NCBI RefSeq assembly: GCF_028621895.1
Contig: NZ_CP117520.1
Coordinates: 2,522,361-2,586,360 of the forward strand
From: Acinetobacter sp. GSS19
GTDB lineage: Bacteria; Pseudomonadota; Gammaproteobacteria; Pseudomonadales; Moraxellaceae
Direction of reading: 5' to 3'
DNA length: 64,000 nucleotides
Made by a program: the position numbers and the translations under genes. The first letter of the stretch is position 1, and each line of letters starts with the position of its first letter. This document shows positions 1 to 9,850 of this stretch, in pieces. The notes beneath the pieces are model-generated. The model made no database searches, was not told the DNA's origin, and saw only the letters and a program-made list of their open reading frames with translations.

Positions 1-207
1 ATTTTTTTTAAGCATAAGAAACCCCTTATCTATGCAGAACATAGACAATTTTTGATTTAGTGATTTGGATTGCGGGTCAGGTAAATCCGGTTTAGGGCAA
101 TGCCGCTTGTTTATATATCCGGATTTTGCCTACCCGCTGGATCAGTTCATCGAAAAATATCTTTCATTCGGATCAGATATTTTTAGTGTGTTGTTTTACC
201 TATTGAA
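1..207. other. Non-coding edge region
   Basis: I see no convincing gene in this stretch. It lies downstream of the minus-strand codA-like gene and presumably contains its 3' untranslated region. No clear hairpin terminator with a T tract could be picked out. Confidence 0.5.
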
Positions 208-1501
208 TTAGACGCCAATCGCTAAACGCGTAGTCGCAACATCCTGTTGAGCAGGCGTGGTAACAGACAATAATTGCACCTGATCTTCCTGACGCTGCAT
301 GATGATGTTGCCATGACGCACACTGAGCACCGCCTTGGCCTGATTCGCGACAACCTCATAATCATTCTTGGCATTGAACAGGATAAAGCTCGCCGGTTTG
401 CCCACTTCGATGCCATATTGATCGCCCAGGCACATGGTTTTGGCAGAATTGTCCGAGATTAGATCCAGACAGTTCTGCAGGTCTTCATAGCCTAGCATGT
501 GACAGATATGCAAACCGGCATCCAGAATGCGTAAGATATTGCCATTGCCGACCGGATACCATGGATCTCGGATCGAGTCCTGCGCAAAACAGATGTTCAT
601 GCCAGCACGGTTAATCTCCGCCACGCGGGTCAGACCACGACGTTTTGGATAGCTGTCAAAGCGGCCCTGTAAATGGATGCTTTCGGTCGGGCAGGAAATA
701 AAGTTGATTTTTGAACGCTTCAGCAAACGGAACAGTTTATAGCAGTAGGCATTGTCATAAGAGCCCATGGCTGTGGTGTGACTGGCCGTGACACGTTCGC
801 CCATGTTTCTGACCAGTGCTTCATCGGCCAATACTTCCAGGAAACGTGAGTTCGGATCATCGATTTCATCGCAATGGACATCCACCAGTACATTGTATTT
901 TTCGGCCAAGTCCATCAGGTAATGCACGGAACTCACGCCTTTGTCACGGGTATATTCAAAATGAGGAATCCCCGACCACATCGGCCCCCATCTGTAAGGC
1001 TTTTTCTAGCAGTACACGGCCATTTTTATAGGACTCAATGCCTTCTTGCGGGAAGGCCACGATCTGCAGATTCACCACATCCTTGACTTCATTCTTGACC
1101 TCAAGCATGGCTTGCAATCCGGTCAATTGCGGATCGGTAATGTCGACATGGGTACGCACATGCTGAATGCCATGCGCCACCAGCATGTCGATGGTCTGTT
1201 TTGCACGTTGTTTTGTGTCTTCAAAGGTAATGCTGGCCTTGCGTTGTGCCCAGCGTTCAATTCCTTCAAACAGGGTTCCGGACATATTCCATTCCGGCTC
1301 ACCCGCGGTCAGTACAGCATCCAGATGAATGTGTGGATCAACCAGTGGTGACATCAGTAACTGCTGTTTCGCATCAATCACGTCAGCTCCTTCGAGGGTT
1401 AGTAACCCGGCCTGTGGCTCAATCGCATCAATTACGCCATTGTGATAGCTGATGGTGAATAAACCGGTCTTTTTACGTAAGGTTGCATTGATCACTTTCA
1501 T
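208..1501 (-). CDS. codA: Cytosine deaminase-like amidohydrolase (frameshifted)
   Basis: Two overlapping frames together give one CodA-like metal-dependent hydrolase of about 430 residues. The N-terminal part has the metal-binding motif DPHIHLD and the substrate-loop motif FPQEGI. The C-terminal part has HCDEIDD, TASHTTAMGSY, IHLQGRFDSYPKRRG and the QDS..DPWYP segment, all in E. coli CodA order. The break is near 975-985, where VVG should run into IPHFE; a lost base or two in a G run explains it. Start is ATG at 1501, preceded by an AGAGAAAAGA ribosome site. The residue after the catalytic Asp is Ser instead of the second Asp of E. coli CodA, so the substrate may not be plain cytosine. Last gene of an operon with the PucR regulator and NCS1 permease. 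Cytoplasmic pyrimidine salvage is the likely role. Confidence 0.85.
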
Positions 1502-1511
1502 ATTCTTTTCT

Positions 1512-2729
1512 CTAATCATGGGATATTTGCCAAATTAATAGGGCAACAGAAGCATTCAAACGGAAATTGGGATTGCCCAATGATTGTCCGGTTAATGCTT
1601 CAATTTTTTGGATACGCTGGTTCAGGGTATTGCGGTGAATACCCAGCCGGGCAGCTGCTTGAATGGCATTGCCACTTTCCTTTAACCAGGCATCCAAGGT
1701 TTCAATCAGCAGATAGGGCTGTTTTTTTTCTGGCTCAATCAGGCAGCCGAGCGTTTCATTCATTAGTTGCTGGGTAACGGCCTTGTTTGGAATTGCCTTG
1801 ATCAATCTGAGCACGCCCAGTTCGTTATACAGGCAGACACCGGAACTGGTCTTTAAATCTGCGGCAATTTCTTCAGCCTGACAGGCTTCCCAGTAGCCGC
1901 GCTGAAAGGCAACGGCAGAATTCACTTCGGTGGAAAGTCCAACATACAACTTGAGATCGGATTCAGACTCGCGCAAAGCAGAAACCAATGCCGACAGAGC
2001 CTGGAACCAGAAATTCAGATCCTGATCCTGCAAGGATAGAACCAAACTAAACTGCTCTCCCTGCGGAACAATAGGGAAAACCTGTTCATGCTGTTTTCTC
2101 CAGCTTTCCAGATGTTCATAACAGGCCTGTTTTTTCTGGTACAGATCATGGGTTTTGTGTTGTGCACCACTATCCTGAAAAAAGTCTTGCACATTACTCA
2201 AACGAACCACTGCCACCACATGTTGCCCTAACAAGGGTAAACCCAACTGCTGTGCCCGCAACTGAATGGTTTCCAGTGATGGATACTGGCCCAGTAACAG
2301 CTGGCTCACCACGTCCTCTGCAGACTTCTTGATTTGCGACAGCTGTACCAAGCGGGTTCCAATCACATGGGTCAGTTCCACTAGCTTGAGGTGGTAAGGC
2401 TGTTCAATCAGGGGTAATCCGAGTGTATCGGCCTTTTCCAGCACTGTGGCGGGAATCTCACGAATAAAATCGGTACCGGTCAAGATCACAATACCTGCTA
2501 CGTTTTTGGTAGCAGCCTGATCTAATAGATCTAGCAGGTTGGCTTCATCCCGTACCTGATTGATACCGGTAATAAATACCAGTTCACCACCTTCAATCCA
2601 GTCGGAAATTCCTTCGTTCTCGGCGACATAGAACCAGCGAACCAGACGGTGCACATGATCGGCACCTGCCCGCAGCCGCAGTTCATACAACTGTGGTAGT
2701 TCCAGTACCTCTTGCACCGTCATACTCAT
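1512..2729 (-). CDS. PucR-family transcriptional regulator
   Basis: This 405-residue protein has the PucR layout. An N-terminal purine-catabolism-regulator-like domain (about residues 1-130, with LRAGADHVHRLVRW and ELVFITG) is followed by a GGDEF-like middle region. A C-terminal helix-turn-helix (about 350-400) contains the AAARLGIHRNTLNQRIQKIE motif. PucR proteins control purine, pyrimidine and related nitrogen catabolism genes in response to a ligand. It overlaps the 3' end of the upstream permease by 4 bases and lies 11 bases before the deaminase start, so the three are co-transcribed and it probably regulates its own operon. Confidence 0.85.
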   Translation of the reverse strand: MSMTVQEVLELPQLYELRLRAGADHVHRLVRWFYVAENEGISDWIEGGELVFITGINQVRDEANLLDLLDQAATKNVAGIVILTGTDFIREIPATVLEKADTLGLPLIEQPYHLKLVELTHVIGTRLVQLSQIKKSAEDVVSQLLLGQYPSLETIQLRAQQLGLPLLGQHVVAVVRLSNVQDFFQDSGAQHKTHDLYQKKQACYEHLESWRKQHEQVFPIVPQGEQFSLVLSLQDQDLNFWFQALSALVSALRESESDLKLYVGLSTEVNSAVAFQRGYWEACQAEEIAADLKTSSGVCLYNELGVLRLIKAIPNKAVTQQLMNETLGCLIEPEKKQPYLLIETLDAWLKESGNAIQAAARLGIHRNTLNQRIQKIEALTGQSLGNPNFRLNASVALLIWQISHD

Positions 2730-4003
2730 ACTGATGGTCCTGTCATCACTTGTGCTGATTTTTCAGCCGATTTTGCTGGAAATAAACGGATCAACACCAC
2801 ATAACATACGGAAGCAACCACAATCCCGACAATCGGGGCAATCCAGGGAGAGTTATACGCCACGATCGCACCGATGCTATAAGCTATCAGACCATTCCAG
2901 TTAAAATTTGGCAGTTCTACATCATTCAGCAAAGGATATTGACCTTTGTAGCGAACCCAGTAATCTGCCATGATGACGCCACCTACAGGTGGGATGATCG
3001 CACCGAGTAACAACAGGAATGGCAATAACAACTCATACATGCCTGCGACAGCCAGCACAATCCCCACAATCGCCGCCAGGATAGTCATGGTTTTACGACG
3101 TTCGCTACGTACTAAATGGCATGCTGCTGCGGACACGTTATAGATGGTTGGGCCTTGAATAGTCCACAAGTTCATGCACAGCATAATCACTGCTGCGACA
3201 GATAGGCCTTGCAATACTAGAACCTCTACAATGTCAGCTTGTTGGTAAACAATCGCCATCCAGGCACCTGCCAAGACCATCAAACCGTTACCAATGACAA
3301 AGCTGATCAGACATGCCCATACTGCGATCTTGCCGTTTTTCGACATACGGGTCCAGTTGGTGATTTGTGTTGCGCCACTGGCAAACGTACCAAATACGAT
3401 GGTTACAGCGGTAGAGAACGTCATGGTTTCCGTTGGCTTAACAGCAGTCAAGCCGGTCCAGCCGCCAATTTCTTTGGTGGCCAATACAATTGAGGTAATG
3501 AGCAGGATAAACATCAATGGAATTGAAACCCGTGACAGGTATTCCAGCCCTTTAAAACCAACCAGTGCGGTCACTGAGAAGAGTAAACCGAACAGCACCA
3601 TTAATGGTATTACCCAGCTTTCTGGCATCCCAACAATTTTCACCAGCGAAATAGCCAGTGTTGCAGTTCCCCAGGCATACCAGCCCAGTTCAGCAAAACC
3701 CAATAAAAAGTCGGAGAGTTTGCTGCCTAAATTACCAAAGCAGAACCGCCCCATTAATACCGTATTTAAACCACTGCGGGCGGAAATTAAACCAAGTGAT
3801 GCAGCATAGAGAGCCAGTAACAGGTTACCAATTGCCGTGATCCAGAGGAGGTCAACAAAATTAAATGCGACGCCAATTTTGCCACCAGCAAACATAGTGC
3901 CGGTAAAAAAAGTAAAACTAAACAGCACCATTGCAATCGGAAACAATCCTTTTCGATTGGCTTGGGGTGTTTCGGTCAGTGGACTTTCTTCATGTGTACT
4001 CAT
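2726..4003 (-). CDS. codB: NCS1-family cytosine/purine permease
   Basis: A 425-residue, very hydrophobic protein with about 12 predicted membrane segments. It has NCS1 (CodB/Fur-type) features such as the NFVDLLWITAIGNLL segment and GAIIPPVGGVIMADYWV near the C-terminus. It should be an inner-membrane symporter for cytosine or a related base. First gene of the operon. Start is ATG 4003, with GGAG five bases upstream. Its coupling to a deaminase and PucR regulator supports nucleobase uptake; the exact substrate cannot be read from sequence. Confidence 0.85.
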   Translation of the reverse strand: MSTHEESPLTETPQANRKGLFPIAMVLFSFTFFTGTMFAGGKIGVAFNFVDLLWITAIGNLLLALYAASLGLISARSGLNTVLMGRFCFGNLGSKLSDFLLGFAELGWYAWGTATLAISLVKIVGMPESWVIPLMVLFGLLFSVTALVGFKGLEYLSRVSIPLMFILLITSIVLATKEIGGWTGLTAVKPTETMTFSTAVTIVFGTFASGATQITNWTRMSKNGKIAVWACLISFVIGNGLMVLAGAWMAIVYQQADIVEVLVLQGLSVAAVIMLCMNLWTIQGPTIYNVSAAACHLVRSERRKTMTILAAIVGIVLAVAGMYELLLPFLLLLGAIIPPVGGVIMADYWVRYKGQYPLLNDVELPNFNWNGLIAYSIGAIVAYNSPWIAPIVGIVVASVCYVVLIRLFPAKSAEKSAQVMTGPSV

Positions 4004-4295
4004 TTTTAGCTCCAGTCTCTTGCGCTATTCTTGAATACACCTGAGTTTGCAAGAGCCGTGCCGCTTTAAAATAGGGTTACTTTTAAGCAATACGCCCTTT
4101 ACAACATGTGCAACATGCACATTTATAGATATTTTTAATACATTTCTACGCCAGCTTTTTGTGCATGTTGTTGATTAAATGAGTTGATTTTGAGCAATCT
4201 CTAAGGAGTAAATATCACGAAGATTTATTGGTTGATGCCTAAAACTAGAATGTGATTTCCATTCTGGACATGTTTCGTCGATTCTTTTTGCAGAG

Positions 4296-4353
4296 TAGGA
4301 GCGGTGGAAGTCCAAGAATAGACGAAATTTGTCTAGGGGAGTGGTGGTAGTCC
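4296..4353 (+). repeat. Dispersed intergenic repeat, copy 1 (possible sRNA)
   Basis: Lies in the 4004-4392 gene-free gap. A 36-base element at 4318-4353 starts ATAGACGAAATTTGTCTAGG, containing an AGAC/GTCT inverted repeat, and continues as a purine-rich GAGTGGTGG..AGTCC. It recurs at 20756-20791 with two differences. A diverged copy of the second half (TAGGAGCGGTGGAAGTCC) lies just upstream at 4296-4313. The hairpin plus conserved tail suggest a small RNA or protein-binding repeat; function unknown. Otherwise the gap contains only the presumed promoter region of codB. Confidence 0.6.
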
Positions 4354-4392
4354 CATATTCATGTAGTTTTATAAGCTTTAACGGTTTGCGAT

Positions 4393-5109
4393 TTAAAACT
4401 GGCTCAATTTTTTCAGCTGTTCCAGATCCCAAATCACTACCTGATGATAACGCCACTCAAGCATATGTTGCTGCCGAAAGCTTTTCACGATTTTGTTTAA
4501 GGTCTGGCGGGAGACATTGAGCAACTCGGCAAAATCCTGTTGGGAAATTTTCAGACGTAGCCGGATGCCATGCAAATGCGGGACACCATATTGTTCACAA
4601 AATTTCACCAGATGCCAAGCCAGACGCTGTTCCAACGAAGCATTATGCAAATAGCGCTGTTCACTGAATAGCCGAGACATCCGCTGGCTCAGTAAGCCGA
4701 TCATCCGCCACATGGCTTGCGGTTCGCGTTGCAGCAATTGTAAAAAAACTGGACCATCTATTATCGCAATCGCGACCCGATCCAGCGCAATAAAATCATA
4801 ATCCATCGGCAACTTCTGGAAAAAAGGTACCAGATTAAACGCGGATGAGTGACTCATATAATCAGCCATTTTGAGTTGGCCATTTTCCTGCAACCAGCCA
4901 ACCTGCAAGGTACCTTCGAGCAAAACATATAGATCATTCGCTTGTTGTTGTTGCCGCAAAATCAGCTGTTCCGCCCAAAAACGCCGATATTTGGCATGGC
5001 GTAATAAGCACTGTTTGGCTTCTCCAGAAAAACCGCGAAAAACCTCATCCTGTTGTAATACCTGTTCCAGGCTTGTCGCAAGGGAAAAATGAGTGGATAG
5101 GGCAAACAT
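4393..5109 (-). CDS. Crp/Fnr-family transcriptional regulator
   Basis: A 238-residue protein with an N-terminal cyclic-nucleotide-binding-like beta-barrel (about 20-140, including LYVLLEGTLQVGWL). A dimer helix and a C-terminal winged helix-turn-helix follow (about 160-235, with ISQQDFAELLNVSRQTLNKIVKSF). No Fe-S cysteine cluster as in FNR is visible. It lies beside the divergent sulfur region and next to the dioxygenase gene, in the same orientation with a 111-base gap, so it may respond to nutrient status. Ligand and targets are unknown. Confidence 0.8.
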   Translation of the reverse strand: MFALSTHFSLATSLEQVLQQDEVFRGFSGEAKQCLLRHAKYRRFWAEQLILRQQQQANDLYVLLEGTLQVGWLQENGQLKMADYMSHSSAFNLVPFFQKLPMDYDFIALDRVAIAIIDGPVFLQLLQREPQAMWRMIGLLSQRMSRLFSEQRYLHNASLEQRLAWHLVKFCEQYGVPHLHGIRLRLKISQQDFAELLNVSRQTLNKIVKSFRQQHMLEWRYHQVVIWDLEQLKKLSQF

Positions 5110-5220
5110 ATCTCATCAAAAAAGGACCAAATATCTTGCGATACTAGGTCCTGCTCATCATGCATCCAACCAATTTTTTTGGCTATTGTTATTCTTGTTT
5201 TAGGTGCTGTAAAAGCGACC

Positions 5221-6168
5221 TTACGAGGCTTTTTCGTAAATACGGCCTTCTTCCGAACGTAGATTAGAAATATCCTTATTCACCACGCTCTTCAGGACTT
5301 TGCTTGGCTGACCATCTACACCCACCGGAATATCTCCTTCAATGGTGACACGGGTGGCCACACGTAAGGCATCCCCATAATCGTTAATGGCACGGTGCTG
5401 CGTTGCTCGGTTATCCCAGATCGCAACATCTCCAACCGCCCAGCGCCAACGCACCACATTTTCCAGCTGAGTAATATGGCGCTGGAACAGATCGAACAGG
5501 CGGCGAGAATCTTCGCTGTTATAACCACTGAAGCGTTTAAAGAAATGACCTAGCACTAGGGTTTTCTCGCCCGATTCAGGATGCACTCGTACAAGAGGAT
5601 GCTCAGTTTCAATTTCGACTGCGGTTCTAAACAGGTCCTGATGCTCCTTACTACGGTATGAAGACACATTGCCCGCATAATCATAGTCATTGCTGTGTAC
5701 AGCACGTAGCTGGTCGGCCAATGCTTGTAATTCAGGGGTTAGATCCTCATAGGCACTGGTGGTGTTGGCCCAGACCGTATCGCCACCTACTTCGGGTGCA
5801 ACCACATTGCGCAGGATGGTAGCTTTCGGATAATTTTCCAGGAAGGTAATATCGGTATGCCAGGAATCGGCACGACCACCGCGTGAATCAATAGACAAGG
5901 TATGTGCCGTACCATCCTTTACAGGAACACTTGGATGATTCAATGGTGTACCCAAAAGTGCAGCAAAGGATTCCTGCTCAAGATCAGTCAGATGTTGCTG
6001 TTCACGGAAAAAGATGACCTTGTATTGCAGCAAAGCCTGGTTAATTTCAGCAACTACTTCCTTATCCAGCTCACCACTCAGTTTGATGCCCTGAATTTCC
6101 GCGCCGATACGTCCCGTCAACGGTTGCACTAATAAATGTTGGTAAGCTTGGTATTCAATTTGACTCAT
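5221..6168 (-). CDS. TauD/AtsK-type 2-oxoglutarate-dependent dioxygenase
   Basis: A 315-residue member of the TauD/TfdA family. The Fe(II) ligands are visible as the HxD of SWHTDITF and the distal His of ATQHRAIND; the 2-oxoglutarate-binding Arg follows in RVATRVT. Such enzymes hydroxylate the carbon next to sulfonate or sulfate so that sulfite or sulfate is released in the cytoplasm. Alkyl-sulfatase (AtsK-like) or taurine activity both fit. It diverges from the amidohydrolase-transport operon across a 554-base gap. The neighbourhood (SsuABC-type transport, SfnR-like activator, flavin monooxygenase) supports a role in sulfur scavenging. Confidence 0.85.
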   Translation of the reverse strand: MSQIEYQAYQHLLVQPLTGRIGAEIQGIKLSGELDKEVVAEINQALLQYKVIFFREQQHLTDLEQESFAALLGTPLNHPSVPVKDGTAHTLSIDSRGGRADSWHTDITFLENYPKATILRNVVAPEVGGDTVWANTTSAYEDLTPELQALADQLRAVHSNDYDYAGNVSSYRSKEHQDLFRTAVEIETEHPLVRVHPESGEKTLVLGHFFKRFSGYNSEDSRRLFDLFQRHITQLENVVRWRWAVGDVAIWDNRATQHRAINDYGDALRVATRVTIEGDIPVGVDGQPSKVLKSVVNKDISNLRSEEGRIYEKAS

Positions 6169-6664
6169 GACTTATTATCCTAAAAAAACTATTTTGATCG
6201 TCTTTTCAACATCAGTTGATGAATACAGTCTGCCAAGCCAAATATAGAAAATCTGTCAATCAGGCGACAAAGTTCAGCAGGATATCTGCTTTGCTTTCTT
6301 AATTTTTACCCTGTCATTTCTGCTTAACGTCCACAATTGCTGTGATGCATGTGGTCTTAGCTACATAAAAAGCCTTATCAATAAGACAATCTTATTATTA
6401 TTCACTGAAGCATTACGGTGCTTATTAGAGGAACCGATGTTAGGTTTGGTATTGATTTTTATGGTATCTCAGCAAAATCGATTTTTATATTTATTGACCG
6501 CTTTATAAAGAGAGATACTTATCTAAAAGATAGAAAGCTAAATAGATATTAAAGCTGATTTGTTATAAGCAAGTGTTGAAAAAACAACATGAAAAACGAT
6601 TGAAAACAAACATAATTTGTTGGTGTTTTTAAATAAAAATAAATAAAAACAATTAGTTATTATT

Positions 6665-6682
6665 TTGGCATGGTTGTTGCCA
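6665..6682 (+). promoter_or_regulatory. Sigma-54 (-24/-12) promoter of the transport operon
   Basis: The sequence TTGGCATGGTTGTTGCCA matches the RpoN consensus, with GG at 6667-6668 and GC at 6679-6680 separated by exactly ten bases. It lies 40 bases before the ATG at 6723 and points into the amidohydrolase operon. A SfnR-like sigma-54 activator is encoded at 16636-17730. The rest of the 6169-6722 gap is AT-rich, probably holds the activator-binding sites and the divergent dioxygenase promoter, and contains no gene I can support. Confidence 0.8.
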
Positions 6683-6722
6683 TATAGAGAATACGAAAAA
6701 ATTAAAATTTAGGTAATTAACC

Positions 6723-8231
6723 ATGACAGTTTTAAAAGATTTAAAGGCAAAACAATCGCGTGCTGCTCAAGTGCGTTCTCAGCTTGATTTTCCAGTGATT
6801 GATACGGACATTCATACTAATGCCTACAGCCCAGCACTTGAGGACTACATTGCACAATATGGTGGTTCAAGTGTGGTAGATCTATTCAGAACACATTTAA
6901 AAGATAATGGCCTGAATGGCTTAGCTGCAGAATGGTATAGTGCAACGCCACAAGAGCGTAAAGACCGTCGACTATTCCGTCCACCTTTCTGGGCGCTACC
7001 ATCTGAAAATACATATGATTTGGCAACCATTGCTTTACCCGGCCTCTTGTATGAGCGTTTAGAAGAGTTGGGTACTGACTACGCTGTGCTTTATCCAAAT
7101 CTATCTTTATTCCCAATCAATTCATCTAATGATGATTTGCGTATATCCATTACGCGCGCAATTAACCATTTTCATGCCGATATTTATCAGCCTTATTCTG
7201 ACCGATTAACCCCAGTGGCTGCAATTCCACTACATACGCCACAAGAAGGAATTGAAGAGTTAGAATTCGCTCAAAAGTTAGGCTTAAAAACAGCGTTAAT
7301 TCCAGGTTCGGTACGTCGTCCAATTAAATCTATTGCAGATCGATATCCTGAAGATGCTGATCTGCGTCGCTACGCTTATTGGTTAGATTTTTTTGGGATT
7401 GATAGTGAATATGACTATGACCCGTTCTGGCAAAAGAGTGTAGACCTAGGTATTAACCTGTCAACGCATTCAGGCAGTCAGAGCTGGGTAGCACGTAATT
7501 CACCTACGAATTATATGTTCAACCATATCAACCATTTTGCAGATGCTTCTGAAGCATTGGCAAAAGCTTTGTTCTTTGGTGGTGTTACTGAGCGTATTCC
7601 ACAGTTGCGTATCGCCTTGTTAGAAGGGGGTGCAGCATGGGGTCAAAATGTCTTAACGCATTTAGTCGACCGTTTTGAAAAACGAGGCAATGAGCATGTG
7701 CACCAATATAATCCGGAACGTCTCAACCGTGAGCTAGCTATCGAATTGTATCGTCAATATGGTCACACGCTCTATAAAGGTCGTGATCTTACTGACACTG
7801 AAATCGTAGAAAGTCTGTTTGGTGTAGTTGGAACTTCTCGTTTCCAGGCACAGAAACCTGATGAAATTAATGATTTTGCTTTGGCAAAAATCCAGACAAA
7901 ACAAGATATCTGGGATCGTTGGGTACCAAACTTTTACTTCGGAAACGAGGCAGATGACCGAACAATCGTCGGTGCTTTGAATCCTAAAGGCAATCCATTT
8001 GGCCAAAAAATTAATGCGCTCTATTCATCAGATTCAGGCCATTGGGATGTGCCTGAATTAACTGAGCCGTTGGCAGAAACTTGGGACTTGGTGCAAGAAG
8101 GCGCGATTACGGCAGAAGACTTTAAGGCCTTGGTGTTCACCAACCCATACCAGTTCTATACCGCCAATAATCCTGATTTCTTCAAGGGCACGCGAGTTGA
8201 ACACAAACTGAAAAACAATCAGGCCGCTTAA
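6723..8231 (+). CDS. Amidohydrolase-family (Amidohydro_2) protein
   Basis: A 502-residue protein with a TIM-barrel metallohydrolase pattern. The first strand carries VIDTDIH in place of a canonical HxH. A central INLSTHSGSQSW segment offers a His ligand, and LLEGGAAWGQN occurs on a later strand. The family includes decarboxylases and hydrolases of aromatic and heterocyclic compounds. First gene behind the sigma-54 promoter and followed after 94 bases by a porin. It may release or trim an organosulfur substrate imported by the operon, but the reaction is not known. No signal peptide, so cytoplasmic. Confidence 0.7.
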   Translation: MTVLKDLKAKQSRAAQVRSQLDFPVIDTDIHTNAYSPALEDYIAQYGGSSVVDLFRTHLKDNGLNGLAAEWYSATPQERKDRRLFRPPFWALPSENTYDLATIALPGLLYERLEELGTDYAVLYPNLSLFPINSSNDDLRISITRAINHFHADIYQPYSDRLTPVAAIPLHTPQEGIEELEFAQKLGLKTALIPGSVRRPIKSIADRYPEDADLRRYAYWLDFFGIDSEYDYDPFWQKSVDLGINLSTHSGSQSWVARNSPTNYMFNHINHFADASEALAKALFFGGVTERIPQLRIALLEGGAAWGQNVLTHLVDRFEKRGNEHVHQYNPERLNRELAIELYRQYGHTLYKGRDLTDTEIVESLFGVVGTSRFQAQKPDEINDFALAKIQTKQDIWDRWVPNFYFGNEADDRTIVGALNPKGNPFGQKINALYSSDSGHWDVPELTEPLAETWDLVQEGAITAEDFKALVFTNPYQFYTANNPDFFKGTRVEHKLKNNQAA

Positions 8232-8325
8232 ACCTAACTACTCGGAAAATTGAAACAACCTCATGCCTTTGGCATGGGGTAGGGGAAATTTTGTATTTAA
8301 AACAATAGATGAAGTGAATGTAACA

Positions 8326-9825
8326 ATGAGAAAGACGAGTTTAACTGTTGCGATTGGATTTATTCTGACGACGACATCGAGTTTTAGCTTTGCCCAGGAT
8401 GCCACTCTCAACAAGCAATTGGAGGGACTCAAAAAGCAGATTGAAGTTTTACAACAGCGTTTAAATGCAGTGGAAGTGCAAAGTTCGACATCCACAAAAA
8501 AAGCAGTTGTTCCAACCACTGTGAATGCAGATAACAGCGAAGTGCTGACGGATCAAGACAGCGAAACTGGTGAAGAGACCCTAACGGCTGAAGCGACCCC
8601 TGCAACATCCGACGATATTGAAGGTTTAAGAGCCGATATCGAAAACTATAAATATGACCAGTCTCGTCAGTACGAACGTCAAACCGTGAAGTCGACCCGC
8701 GATACGACTTTATTCGGTACGGTGCAACTGCGTGCCAATGTGCAGGACAATAACACAGCACCCAATACACCGAAATCAAGCTTCGATGTGGGTACGGCAT
8801 TGCTGGGTGTGCGCGGTAACTTGTTTAAAGATTATAACGAAGGTAAAAACCTCGATTACCAAGCCTCTTTTGGTTATTCAAAACGTAATGATGGCAGCAA
8901 CAACAGTAATTTTAACTTGCTGGATGCTTACCTGCGCTATCACGTATTTTCCACCAATGGCGGTGCAGAAGTTCCCAAGCTGAACCTGACTTTGGGTCAA
9001 CAGCTCTTGCCATTTGGTCTGGACGTGCAATCTCCGGAAGATTTACGTCCAACTATTACCACGGCAACTGCGCCGACGTATTTGGGTTTATTTACCCGTC
9101 AAAATGGCTTGATTGTGCGTGGCGATGTCAAGCCATTTGTGGACTATGGCGCGAACTATCGTGCACCGTTGTTTGAATACGCGCTTGGGGTGACCAACGG
9201 TAATGGCAGTAACAAGACCGATGACAACAATAGCAAAGATTATATCGGTCGCGTGGCATTTACCTTACCTGTGGATTATGCCAGCTGGCTTCGCGAGCTG
9301 AAATTCGGTGCTTCCTATATTAAAGGCGAAGCAAAATTATCCGGCTCAGGCATTAGCGACAACAAGGCCAAACGTGATCGTCTGGGTTTTGATGTGTATT
9401 ACAACCACGCACCGTTTGGCGTGACCTATGAATATTTGCAAGGCAAAACCGATTACATCGATACGACCGTGCCTGCGGTTAAAGAAGCCAAAGCTGAAGG
9501 TCATACCGTTACTGCGTTCTATACCTTGGGTGACCAGTTCTATAACAGCATTAAATCCAATGCCAAGTTTGATGATTTCTGGCCGAAATCGGTTCAGGGT
9601 TACTACCGTTATGACAGCTATAACCCGAATAAAAATCAGAAAGATTATCTCGATAGCGCAAGTGGCCGTATAGGTGAATATGACATTCATTCACTTGGCT
9701 TAAACCTGTTTTTTGCACAAACCACCAAATTCCAGTTACAGCTCAATCACTACATCTATGACATTGAGACTGCAACCCAAAAAGATACCAACGAATTGCA
9801 GGCGCAATTCCAGTACACCTTTTAA
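8326..9825 (+). CDS. Outer-membrane porin (OprO/OprP-like)
   Basis: I chose the ATG at 8326, giving 499 residues, because it opens with a typical signal peptide (MRKTSLTVAIGFIL...SFAQ). The longer frame from 8263 lacks one. A short coiled coil (NKQLEGLKKQIEVLQQRLNAVE) and a low-complexity linker follow. A long beta-barrel then ends in the aromatic residue pattern QAQFQYTF typical of outer-membrane porins. Such trimeric porins admit anionic solutes, so a sulfonate or sulfate ester is plausible. It precedes the ABC solute-binding protein gene by 25 bases. Confidence 0.8.
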   Translation: MRKTSLTVAIGFILTTTSSFSFAQDATLNKQLEGLKKQIEVLQQRLNAVEVQSSTSTKKAVVPTTVNADNSEVLTDQDSETGEETLTAEATPATSDDIEGLRADIENYKYDQSRQYERQTVKSTRDTTLFGTVQLRANVQDNNTAPNTPKSSFDVGTALLGVRGNLFKDYNEGKNLDYQASFGYSKRNDGSNNSNFNLLDAYLRYHVFSTNGGAEVPKLNLTLGQQLLPFGLDVQSPEDLRPTITTATAPTYLGLFTRQNGLIVRGDVKPFVDYGANYRAPLFEYALGVTNGNGSNKTDDNNSKDYIGRVAFTLPVDYASWLRELKFGASYIKGEAKLSGSGISDNKAKRDRLGFDVYYNHAPFGVTYEYLQGKTDYIDTTVPAVKEAKAEGHTVTAFYTLGDQFYNSIKSNAKFDDFWPKSVQGYYRYDSYNPNKNQKDYLDSASGRIGEYDIHSLGLNLFFAQTTKFQLQLNHYIYDIETATQKDTNELQAQFQYTF

Positions 9826-9850
9826 TTTTTATTGTTAAGGAACAGATTTA

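Noticed and set aside
4175..4456. Minus-strand 93-residue frame between codB and the Crp/Fnr gene.
   Set aside because: No recognisable motif, it overlaps the regulator gene and the dispersed repeat, and codon use looks random.
8263..8325. Longer start for the porin.
   Set aside because: The extra 21 residues lack a signal peptide, whereas the ATG at 8326 starts a normal one.
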